A DNA stretch of 64,000 nucleotides from TMP-86 sp044226865 (GTDB taxonomy: Bacteria > Pseudomonadota > Gammaproteobacteria > Steroidobacterales > Steroidobacteraceae), in assembly GCA_044226865.1 (NCBI GenBank), contig JBGAGE010000001.1, positions 186,001-250,000 on the forward strand, written 5' to 3'. Each line of letters starts with the position of its first letter. Position 1 is the first letter of the stretch. Below, piece by piece: positions 36,576 through 44,216 of the stretch. The position numbers and the translations under genes were made by a program. The notes beneath the pieces were generated by a model, which searched no databases, was not told where the DNA came from, and saw only the letters and a program-made list of their open reading frames with translations.

Positions 36576-37481
36576 TTAAACTCGACGGTCCACCGCATAA
36601 CAAGCAAGCCAGGCGAGCAGGGAGGCGTCCCCGGGCAGGGCCCTCAGCCGGTCCAAGGCGCGTTCCTTGAGGCCCTGGGCGCGTTTTTTGGCCTCCGCCA
36701 TGCCCATGAGGCTGGGGTAAGTGGGCTTGGAACGCGCCGCGTCCGCCCCTGTCTGCTTGCCCAGGTCGGCGGTTTCGCCCTCGACGTCCAGGATGTCGTC
36801 CTGGATCTGGAAAGCCAGTCCGATGTCCTGGGCATAGCCATCCAGCGCCGTCCATGCCGCTGCGGGGAGCGAGGCGCAGCACGCGGCGGCCAGCAGCACG
36901 CTGGCGCGGATCAGCGCGCCGGTCTTCAGGGCGTGCATGGTCTCCAATTGCGAAAGCGTCAGGGTGTGGCCCACGGCACCCAGGTCCAGCGCCTGGCCGC
37001 CCGCCATGCCGGCCGTACCGCTGGCATCCGCCAGGATACGGATCATCTTCAAACGGCCGGCCGGTTCGACCGCGTGTGCAGAATCCGCGGCCAGCAGCGA
37101 AAACGCCAGCACCTGCAGCGCATCACCGGCCAGGATGGCGGTGGCCTCGTCGAACGCGCGATGCGTGGTGGGCCGGCCGCGGCGCAGGTCGTCGTCGTCC
37201 ATGGCGGGCAGGTCGTCATGCACGAGGGAATAGGCATGGATGAGTTCCACCGCCGCGGCGGGGGCATCCAGCACGGACAGGGGAACGGCAAGGCATTCCC
37301 CGGCCGCGTACACGAGCAAGGGGCGCAGTCGCTTGCCGCCGCCGAGCACGGAATAGCGTTGTGCCTCGTGCAGCCGTTCGGGGGATTGCGAGGCGGGCGG
37401 CAGTGCAGCCGCCAGCACCCCCTCGATGCGTTCCTGTAGTTGCTGAACCCGTTGCGCGACGGAATCAGCCATGTGGGTCAT
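36576..37481 (-). CDS. ispA: Farnesyl diphosphate synthase (polyprenyl synthetase)
   Basis: A 301-residue all-helical prenyltransferase. The first aspartate-rich motif is in HDDLPAMDDDDLRRGRPTTH and the second is DDILD in FQIQDDILDVEG. Chain-length features suit FPP synthase of the short-chain type. It lies 22 nt after xseB and 42 nt before dxs. The start could be 37481 or the ATG at 37472. Confidence 0.95.
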   Translation of the reverse strand: MTHMADSVAQRVQQLQERIEGVLAAALPPASQSPERLHEAQRYSVLGGGKRLRPLLVYAAGECLAVPLSVLDAPAAAVELIHAYSLVHDDLPAMDDDDLRRGRPTTHRAFDEATAILAGDALQVLAFSLLAADSAHAVEPAGRLKMIRILADASGTAGMAGGQALDLGAVGHTLTLSQLETMHALKTGALIRASVLLAAACCASLPAAAWTALDGYAQDIGLAFQIQDDILDVEGETADLGKQTGADAARSKPTYPSLMGMAEAKKRAQGLKERALDRLRALPGDASLLAWLACYAVDRRV

Positions 37482-37503
37482 GGACGCGCGGGCGGAGGAC
37501 GCT

Positions 37504-37779
37504 TCATGGTTCGTCGGAGTCCGCTTCTTTGAATTCTTCCACGACGGGCTGGCCGGCGGGTGCTCCTGCTTTCTTCAACAGCACCTCCACCTTTTGCTCC
37601 GCATCCTTCAGGGCGCCCTGGCACGAGCGGGTGAGGGCCACGCCGCGCTCGAAGGCGTGCAGGGATTCATCCAGCGGCAAATCGCCGGTTTCGAGGCGTT
37701 CGACCAGGCTTTCGAGTTCGGCCATGGCCGCCTCGAAATCGACGGCGGGCGGAGCGGCGGGTGTGCTGGCTTTCGGCAT
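37504..37779 (-). CDS. xseB: Exodeoxyribonuclease VII small subunit
   Basis: A 91-residue helical protein with the XseB core FEAAMAELESLVERLETGDLPLDESLHAFERGVALTRSCQGAL. It partners the large subunit XseA (not in this window) to form exonuclease VII. It is the first gene of xseB-ispA-dxs-folE2, divergent from the rubrerythrin gene. Confidence 0.93.
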   Translation of the reverse strand: MPKASTPAAPPAVDFEAAMAELESLVERLETGDLPLDESLHAFERGVALTRSCQGALKDAEQKVEVLLKKAGAPAGQPVVEEFKEADSDEP

Positions 37780-37854
37780 GTCGCAAGACGTTACACAGGC
37801 CTCCGCTGCGGGTCAAACCGGCGCCGCGCGCGGGCAACTCGCGGCCTGTCGAGA

Positions 37855-37884
37855 TTGACTTCCGGGCGCGCGCGGGAATAGCGT
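37855..37884 (+). promoter_or_regulatory. Putative promoter of the rubrerythrin operon
   Basis: TTGACT (37855-37860) and TAGCGT (37879-37884) are separated by 18 bp, 38 bp before the ATG at 37922, which has a strong AAGGAG ribosome-binding site. The -10 is weak. Confidence 0.4.
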
Positions 37885-37921
37885 ACCGCCTTGGTTTCCA
37901 ACGTCGATGAAGGAGTGAGGA

Positions 37922-38335
37922 ATGAATCTCAAGGGCAGCAAGACCGAAAAGAATCTGAAGGACGCGTTTGCCGGCGAATCGCAGGCGAACCGCCGTTATC
38001 TGTACTTCGCCGCCAAGGCGGACGTGGAAGGTTTCAACGACGTGTCCACCGTGTTCCGTTCGACCGCCGAAGGCGAGACCGGACATGCGCACGGGCACCT
38101 GGAATACCTGGAGGCCTCGGGTGATCCGGCCACGGGTCTCCCCATCGGCCCCACCGCGTCCAACCTGAAAGCGGCCATCGCCGGCGAAACGCACGAATAC
38201 ACGGATATGTATCCGGGCATGGCGAAGACGGCGCGCGATGAAGGCTTCAGCGAAATTGCCGACTGGTTCGAGACGCTGGCCAAGGCGGAGCGCTCGCATG
38301 CCAACCGCTTCCAGAAGGCGCTCGATAGCCTGTGA
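37922..38335 (+). CDS. Rubrerythrin (diiron domain only)
   Basis: A 137-residue ferritin-like four-helix protein. The diiron ligands are visible in FAGESQANRRY, AEGETGHAHGH, AGETHEYTDMY and AKAERSHANRF. The C-terminal rubredoxin domain of classical rubrerythrins is missing, so electrons must come from a partner protein. The next gene, an Fe-S oxidoreductase whose start overlaps the stop (GTGA), is the natural candidate. Likely role is peroxide reduction. Confidence 0.92.
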   Translation: MNLKGSKTEKNLKDAFAGESQANRRYLYFAAKADVEGFNDVSTVFRSTAEGETGHAHGHLEYLEASGDPATGLPIGPTASNLKAAIAGETHEYTDMYPGMAKTARDEGFSEIADWFETLAKAERSHANRFQKALDSL

Positions 38336-39660
38336 AGTCCGAAGGTAGTCTCGAGGCGCCCACCCGCCATCGCATCGATTGGCAGAAGCCCGAGTTCTAC
38401 GACGAGGACGCGCTCCACAAGGAGATGGAGCGCGTCTTCGACATTTGCCATGGCTGCCGGCGCTGCTTCAGCCTGTGCAATTCCTTCCCCACGCTGTTCG
38501 ATGCGGTGGATGCGTCCTCCACGGGTGAAGTCGACGGCCTGGAAAAGCCCGTCTACTGGCAGGTGGTGGATCACTGCTACCTGTGCGACATGTGCTACAT
38601 GAGCAAGTGTCCCTACGTGCCGCCGCATCCCTGGAACATCGATTTCCCGCACTTGATGCTGCGCGGCAAGGCGCAGAAGCTCGCGCGCGGCGAGGTGGGT
38701 CTGACGGACAAGATCCTGAGCGCGACCGAGGTGGTGGGCAGCATCGCCGGCATTCCGGTGGTGTCCGAGATCGTCAATGCGGTGAACAAGACCAGCCTGG
38801 GCCGCAAGGCATTGGATGCGGTGCTGGGCGTGCATCCGACCGCCCCGGTGCCCCGTTACCACTCGAAGACCATGCGGTCGCGCCTGCGTGGCCGCAGCCG
38901 CGCGCCGGCGAAGGTGACGCCCACGGCGGAGACCACCGGCAAGGTGATGTTGTTCGGAACCTGCTACGGCAACCGCAACGAGCCCGAATTGGGTGAGGAC
39001 CTGGTCGCCATCCTCGAGCACAACGGCATCGAGGTGGAGCTCACGCCGGGCGAGAAATGCTGCGGCATGCCCAAGCTCGAACTGGGCGACTTGAATGCCG
39101 TTGCCGCGCTCAAGGATTACAACGTGCCCATGCTGGCGGCCGCCATCGACGCGGGCTTCGACATCCTCGCGCCCATTCCCTCCTGCGTGCTGATGTTCAA
39201 GCAGGAATTGCCGCTGCTGTTCGCCGACGATCCGCGGGTGGCAAAGATCAAGCGGCGCATGTTCGATCCCTTCGAATACCTGATGCTGCGCCACAAGGCA
39301 GGCTTGCTGCGGACCGATTTCAAGGCCGAGTTGGGCAAGATCTCCTACCACGTCGCGTGCCACCTGCGCGTGCAGAACATCGGGCTGAAGACCCGCGACA
39401 TCCTGCAGCTGATCCCCGGCACCTCGGTCGAGCCCATCGAGCGCTGTTCGGGCCACAACGGCACCTACGGGGTCAAAAGCCGCTTCCGCGAGGCCTCGAT
39501 GAAGATCGCGCGGCCGGTGGTGCAGCGGGTGCAGTCGGGGGGCGCGGCGCACTACGCCAGCGATTGCCCGATGGCGGGGCACCAGATCCAAAGCGGCCTG
39601 CCCACCGAGACCACGCCCGAGCATCCGCTGAAATTGCTGCGCATGGCCTACGGACTGTAG
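38332..39660 (+). CDS. Fe-S oxidoreductase with two 4Fe-4S clusters and cysteine-rich (CCG) domains
   Basis: A 442-residue GlpC-like protein. Near the N-terminus are two ferredoxin-type clusters: CHGCRRCFSLCN and CYLCDMCYMSKCP. Two CCG-type modules follow: GEKCCGMPKLELGD and, in the second, CHLRVQNIGLK with CSGHNG. No membrane helix is seen. It starts at GTG 38332 overlapping the rubrerythrin stop. It probably feeds electrons to rubrerythrin; the DUF3501 gene follows 9 nt later. This trio recurs across proteobacteria but is uncharacterised to my knowledge. Confidence 0.88.
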   Translation: MKSEGSLEAPTRHRIDWQKPEFYDEDALHKEMERVFDICHGCRRCFSLCNSFPTLFDAVDASSTGEVDGLEKPVYWQVVDHCYLCDMCYMSKCPYVPPHPWNIDFPHLMLRGKAQKLARGEVGLTDKILSATEVVGSIAGIPVVSEIVNAVNKTSLGRKALDAVLGVHPTAPVPRYHSKTMRSRLRGRSRAPAKVTPTAETTGKVMLFGTCYGNRNEPELGEDLVAILEHNGIEVELTPGEKCCGMPKLELGDLNAVAALKDYNVPMLAAAIDAGFDILAPIPSCVLMFKQELPLLFADDPRVAKIKRRMFDPFEYLMLRHKAGLLRTDFKAELGKISYHVACHLRVQNIGLKTRDILQLIPGTSVEPIERCSGHNGTYGVKSRFREASMKIARPVVQRVQSGGAAHYASDCPMAGHQIQSGLPTETTPEHPLKLLRMAYGL

Positions 39661-39669
39661 GCTGCAATC

Positions 39670-40254
39670 ATGCAAAAGATCACCCGGGGCGAATTGATGA
39701 GCCTGGAACAGTACGCGCAGGAGCGTAAGCGCCTGCGCGAGGAGATCATCGCCCACAAGCGCACCCGGCACGTCGCCGTCGGCCCGCACATGAGCTGGTG
39801 CTTCGAGGACCGTCTCACCATCCGCTACCAGATCCAGGAGATGTTGCGCGCGGAACGCATCTTCGAAGGCGAGGGAATCCAGTCCGAACTGGACGCCTAC
39901 AATCCGTTGATTCCGGACGGCAGCAATTGGAAGGTCACCATGCTGATCGAATACCCGGATCCCACCGAACGCGCGCTGGCCCTGGCCGGGCTCAAGGGCG
40001 TGGAGGATCGCTGCTGGGTGCGCGTGAGCGAATTGGCGCGGGTATTCGCCATCGCCGATGAGGACCTGGAGCGCGAAAACGAAGAGAAGACTTCTTCCGT
40101 GCATTTCCTGCGCTTCGAGTTGACGCAGGGGATGGTTCAGGCGTTGCAGGGCGGCGCGCCGTTGAGCCTGGGAGTGGATCATCCGCAGTACCGGTACGAT
40201 GTCAGTCCGGTGTCCGCGGCGGTACGCGCCAGCCTGCTGCGCGATCTGGGCTGA
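39670..40254 (+). CDS. DUF3501 family protein
   Basis: A 194-residue soluble protein of the DUF3501 family (start KITRGELMSLEQYAQERKRLREEIIAHKRTRHVAVG; later ENEEKTSSVHFLRFEL). No known catalytic motif is visible. It follows the Fe-S oxidoreductase by 9 nt, in the same order as in other proteobacteria, suggesting a partner in the same redox function. Confidence 0.85.
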   Translation: MQKITRGELMSLEQYAQERKRLREEIIAHKRTRHVAVGPHMSWCFEDRLTIRYQIQEMLRAERIFEGEGIQSELDAYNPLIPDGSNWKVTMLIEYPDPTERALALAGLKGVEDRCWVRVSELARVFAIADEDLERENEEKTSSVHFLRFELTQGMVQALQGGAPLSLGVDHPQYRYDVSPVSAAVRASLLRDLG

Positions 40255-40389
40255 TTACGTCAAACGCCGGTAATCCGGCGAAATCCACCGCTGGTCCGGC
40301 CGGTGCAAATCGGCCTTGCCAACCCGTGAGGCGCGTCACATAGGGGCGGGCGGCAGATGCAGGGAATTTGGGTACCATTCTCGCCCAAG

Positions 40390-40809
40390 ATGTACTCCAC
40401 CAAAGCCCTCAAATTCCCGGTTGCGCATGTGCTGTGCTGCGTTGCGGCGCTCGTCCTCGGCGGCTGCAACTCCGCTCCTCTGCCTGCGCGCACCGCGGAG
40501 GAACTGATGGAAGACCCCGTGATGCTCGATGGCGTTCTGATGAAATGCAATGGCGCCGCCAGCAGCGAGCAACGCGCAAGCGTGGAGTGCAAGCACGCGC
40601 GCATCGCGGTGGATCGCCTCGCGCGGCAACGGGAAGCCGACGAGGTGGCCAAGCGCCAGGCCGATTTCGAGCGTAACCGCGAACGGCTGCGCCTGCAGCA
40701 GGAAGCCCTGCAGCGCCAGCAGGAAGAAGCGCGGCGCGTGGATCCGTACACGCTGCCGCTGGTTCCACCGGTGGAGAGCCATTCCGCTCCGCCGACCGCC
40801 AGCAACTAG
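40390..40809 (+). CDS. EexN-like small lipoprotein
   Basis: A 139-residue predicted lipoprotein. The ATG at 40390 gives a signal ending LVLGGC with the acylated cysteine; the longer frame from 40357 adds an unneeded leader. Mature residues around RTAEELMEDPVMLDGVLMKC and ECKHARIAVDRL match the EexN pattern of conjugation entry-exclusion lipoproteins. A long charged Arg/Glu/Gln helix follows, then a Pro-rich end. No conjugation genes are nearby, so it is either a chromosomal member of the family or a look-alike. Confidence 0.65.
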   Translation: MYSTKALKFPVAHVLCCVAALVLGGCNSAPLPARTAEELMEDPVMLDGVLMKCNGAASSEQRASVECKHARIAVDRLARQREADEVAKRQADFERNRERLRLQQEALQRQQEEARRVDPYTLPLVPPVESHSAPPTASN

Positions 40810-40936
40810 AACTCCCACCTGCTTCGGCCGCGCGCTGCGGCCGGCGCTTGCGTGCGGTCGCATCAGCCGCCGGGCATGCCCGGCGCCGTGCTGCGCTACA
40901 CTGCGCCCGGCCCACGAACCCTCCCGGAGCTGAACG

Positions 40937-42061
40937 ATGAAGATCACGCCGTTTGCGGTCGAGCAATGGATGAATGCGTACGAGACCAGGTGCCGCTACA
41001 ACCTGGCGGAAACCTGCGTCGCCTCGCTGACGGTGTCCGAGTTGCTCGAGCTGGCCGGGGAAAAGAACGCCATCCTCGACCAGTTGCTACCGCTGAAAAT
41101 GACTTACGGCGCGATCGAGGGTAGCGAGCGGCTGCGGTGCGCCATCGCCGGCTTGTATGCGTCGCAGCCGCCGGCGAATGTGTTGGTCACCCACGGCGCC
41201 ATCGGCGCCAATGCACTGGTTTACCAGGCGCTGGTGGGCGCGGGGGACCGTGTGATCAGCATCGTGCCCACGTATCAGCAGCATTATTCAATCCCGGAAA
41301 GCCTGGGCGCGCAGGTGTCGAAGCTCACGCTGCGCCGCGAAGACCGCTACCTGCCCGACCTGGATGAGTTGCGCCGCCTGGCCCGGGGCGGTGTCCGGCT
41401 GATCGCCTTTTCCAATCCCAACAATCCCACCGGTTCGCAGATGAGCCGCGCGATGCTCGAGGAGGTCGTGCGCATCGCCGATGCCGCCGGCGCCTACGTG
41501 TTGAGTGATGAGGTGTACCGGGGAACCGAGCAGGGGCAGGATTCGATGCCTGCCTCGATCGCAGATCTGTATCCGCGCGGCATCAGCACGGGCAGCATGT
41601 CCAAGGCTTTCTCGCTCGCGGGACTGCGCCTGGGTTGGATATGCGGTCCGCACGAGGTGCTGCGCGCGGCAGAGGTGCATCGCGACTACAACACCATCAG
41701 CGTCGGCATGCTCGACGATCATTTCTCCTGCATCGCGCTGGAACATCACGACAAGATCCTGGCGCGCAGCCGCCGGATCGTGCGCGAGAACCTGGCGTTG
41801 CTCGATGCATGGATGGCGGCGCAACCGTCGATGTCCTACGTGAAACCCAGCGCGGGCACCATCGCCTTGCTGGAGTACGACTTCGACCTGCCTTCGCGTG
41901 ATTTCTGCGTGCGCCTGATCGAGCAGACGGGCGTGCTGTTCACGCCGGGCTCAGCCTTCGAGGTGGAGGGCTGCGTGCGCATCGGCTACGCCAACGATCA
42001 TTCCATCACCGCGGCGGGCCTGGTTGAAACCGCCGGATTTCTGCGCTCGCTCGCCGCCTGA
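40937..42061 (+). CDS. PLP-dependent aminotransferase class I/II
   Basis: A 374-residue fold-type I enzyme. The PLP lysine is in STGSMSKAFSLAGLRLGW, with FSNPNNPTGSQMS and DEVYRGTE before it and the C-terminal VRIGYAND arginine that binds the substrate carboxylate. It starts MKITPFAVEQWMNAYETRCRYNLAETC, a pattern of a subgroup whose substrate is not known to me. It stands alone, with a 127-bp gap upstream and a peptidase remnant downstream. Confidence 0.88.
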   Translation: MKITPFAVEQWMNAYETRCRYNLAETCVASLTVSELLELAGEKNAILDQLLPLKMTYGAIEGSERLRCAIAGLYASQPPANVLVTHGAIGANALVYQALVGAGDRVISIVPTYQQHYSIPESLGAQVSKLTLRREDRYLPDLDELRRLARGGVRLIAFSNPNNPTGSQMSRAMLEEVVRIADAAGAYVLSDEVYRGTEQGQDSMPASIADLYPRGISTGSMSKAFSLAGLRLGWICGPHEVLRAAEVHRDYNTISVGMLDDHFSCIALEHHDKILARSRRIVRENLALLDAWMAAQPSMSYVKPSAGTIALLEYDFDLPSRDFCVRLIEQTGVLFTPGSAFEVEGCVRIGYANDHSITAAGLVETAGFLRSLAA

Positions 42062-42071
42062 AAATCACAGC

Positions 42072-42089
42072 GCGTGCATGCATGCACGC
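42072..42089. repeat. 18-bp perfect palindrome
   Basis: GCGTGCATGCATGCACGC is a perfect dyad 11 bp after the aminotransferase stop and just before the peptidase remnant. It has no U-tract, so it is not a standard terminator; it may be an operator or a recombination scar. Confidence 0.6.
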
Positions 42090-42105
42090 ATGATGGCGCA
42101 TCGGA

Positions 42106-42735
42106 ATGCGCGCGCGAGCCGCGCAATCGCTGCTGGGCGCGCCGCATGCGCAGCTCTACGGCACGATCGCCGCGTCGTCCGCCAACTACGGCACCGCATT
42201 TGCCGATATCCGCACCGGTTCAAACGGCACCTGCACCGGCTGCAGCGCCGTGGCGGGCTATGACATCCCCGCCGGGTTGGGCACGCCCAATGCGGCGGCG
42301 CTCCTGCCGCTGATGACGGGCGCGACGAGCGCGCCGGTTGCGCCGGTGGTGGCCCCGGCCACGGTGAATGGGACCGCCGGTGTATCCCTGTCGTTCATGG
42401 TCTCCGCGGCTGCCGCCAACGCGATGAGCTACTCGCTCCTCGGCGCGCCCGCGGGCTGAGCGTGAATGCCAGTGGTCTCGTGAGCTGGGCGTCGCCCGTG
42501 GGCATGAGCCTGGGAAGCACCGGCATCCTGCCCTGGTCCGATCCGTTGCAGGGCGCGTACACGGTGACGGTGACCGCCAAGGACAGCAAGACCGGCTTGA
42601 GCGGGCGGGGCGTCTACAGCGTCATCATCGCCGGCGTGCCCCCCCCCCCGGGGATGGGGTTCTCGGTGAGCGGCGCGACGATCATCGCCAGCTGGCCCGC
42701 GCCGGTCACCGGCAAGTACACCCTCGGTACAACGC
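42106..42735 (+). pseudogene. Remnant of a secreted S53 (sedolisin-type) peptidase with Ig-like C-terminal domain
   Basis: The frame from 42106 encodes a fragment matching the C-terminal end of sedolisin peptidases (YGTAFADIRTGSNGTC, then GYDIPAGLGTPNAAAL) and the start of a putative Ig domain ending SLLGAPAG at a stop at 42457. The homology continues in another frame from about 42455 (LSVNASGLVSWASP; GAYTVTVTAKDSKTGLSG), so a frameshift has occurred. The catalytic N-terminal part is absent. A run of 11 C residues (42639-42649) precedes the tail, which then fades into the upstream region of the CoA-transferase gene. Confidence 0.7.
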
Positions 42736-42848
42736 GAAGTAAGCGGTTGGCCGGCGGCTGGACCCGTGCCGGCGCGCCTCATGGTCCTTGGCGGCACGGG
42801 CGCCGGTGCTTTAGCATCGGCGCCTTCGACGGGAACGACGGACATACC

Positions 42849-44192
42849 ATGGGGCACGAAAGGCGCAAGGGCGCTCGACGGGTGAGCGCTGCGGAGGCGG
42901 CCGGGCTCGTGCGCTCGGGCGACTGGCTGGACTTCGGCGCGGCCTTGTCCCTGCCCGACGGTTTCGATCGCGCGCTCGCCGCGCGCGCCGCCGAGTTGCG
43001 CGAGGTGAAGATCCGCGGCTGCCTCGCCATCCGGCCGCTGGCCGTCCTGGAGGCGGATCCCGGCCGCGAGCACTTCCAGTGGTACAGCTGGCATTTCAGC
43101 GGCTATGAGCGCCGCCAGCATGATGCCGGCCTGTGTCATTACATCCCCTGCAACCTGGGCGAGATCTCCGACTACTACCGCCGCTTCATCGACCCGCCCG
43201 ACATCCTGGTGCTCAAGACCTGCCCCATGGACGCTGACGGGTATTTCAATTTCGGCCCCTCCAGCCTCTGGCATGGGGTGGTGGCGTCGCGTGCGCGAAC
43301 CGTCATCGTGGAGACCAGCGCCGACATGCCCTACCTGTGCGGTGAACCGGGCGATGACCACAACGGATTGCACGTCAGCCAGGTCGATTACGTGATCGAG
43401 GGCGATGCGAGTCCTACGCCGGAATTGCCCAATCCGCCGCCGGGGGAGGCCGACCGCGCGGTCGCGCGCCTGATCGCCGCCGAGATTGGCGATGGCGCCT
43501 GCGTGCAGGTGGGCATCGGCGCCATGCCCAACGCGGTTTGCTCGTTGCTGCTGGAGAGCGGGGTGAAGAATCTCGGCGTGCACACGGAAATGCTCACCGA
43601 TGGCATCGTCGACCTGTATACCGGCGGGGTGATCACCGGCGCGCGCAAACGGATGGATCCGGGCAGGATCGTCTGCAGCTTTGGTTTCGGGTCGGCCGCG
43701 CGCTACAAGGTGATCCACCGCAATCCCGACTTTCTCTGCCGTCCGGTGGAGTACACCAACCTGCCGCACCACATCATGCGCAATGACGATGTGGTGGCCA
43801 TCAACAACACCACGCAGATGGACCTGCAGGGTCAGGCCGCTTCCGAATCCTCGGGGCATCGCCATATCAGCGGCACGGGCGGCCAGCTGCAGTTCGTGCG
43901 CGGCGCCTACGCCTCCAAGGGCGGGAAGTCCTTCGTCTGCCTGTCGTCCACGTACGAGCGCAAGGGCGTGCGCAAGAGCCGCATCGTGCTGGAACTCACG
44001 CCCGGCAACGTGGTGACCACGCCGCGCTCCGACATGATGTTCGTGGTGACCGAATATGGGATCGCCAATCTCAAGGGCCGTTCGGTACCGGAGCGTGCCC
44101 AGGCGCTGATCGGCCTTGCGCACCCTGACTTTCGCGACGAGCTGTCGCGCGAGGCGCGGGTGCGCGGCCTGCTGCCGCGCAACTTCTTCTGA
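42849..44192 (+). CDS. Acetyl-CoA hydrolase/transferase family protein
   Basis: A 447-residue family I CoA-transferase/hydrolase. Visible are the GVHTEMLTDGIVDLY segment, which carries the catalytic-glutamate region (VHTEM), and the C-terminal SGHRHISGTGGQLQFVRGA and TEYGIANLKGRSVPERA motifs. Close families are 4-hydroxybutyrate CoA-transferase and acetyl-CoA hydrolase. The ATG at 42849 gives normal length; the frame is open further upstream only because it passes through the peptidase remnant. No operon partner is near. Confidence 0.88.
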   Translation: MGHERRKGARRVSAAEAAGLVRSGDWLDFGAALSLPDGFDRALAARAAELREVKIRGCLAIRPLAVLEADPGREHFQWYSWHFSGYERRQHDAGLCHYIPCNLGEISDYYRRFIDPPDILVLKTCPMDADGYFNFGPSSLWHGVVASRARTVIVETSADMPYLCGEPGDDHNGLHVSQVDYVIEGDASPTPELPNPPPGEADRAVARLIAAEIGDGACVQVGIGAMPNAVCSLLLESGVKNLGVHTEMLTDGIVDLYTGGVITGARKRMDPGRIVCSFGFGSAARYKVIHRNPDFLCRPVEYTNLPHHIMRNDDVVAINNTTQMDLQGQAASESSGHRHISGTGGQLQFVRGAYASKGGKSFVCLSSTYERKGVRKSRIVLELTPGNVVTTPRSDMMFVVTEYGIANLKGRSVPERAQALIGLAHPDFRDELSREARVRGLLPRNFF

Positions 44193-44216
44193 AGCGCCCG
44201 CGGCTGCGTGGCGTGC

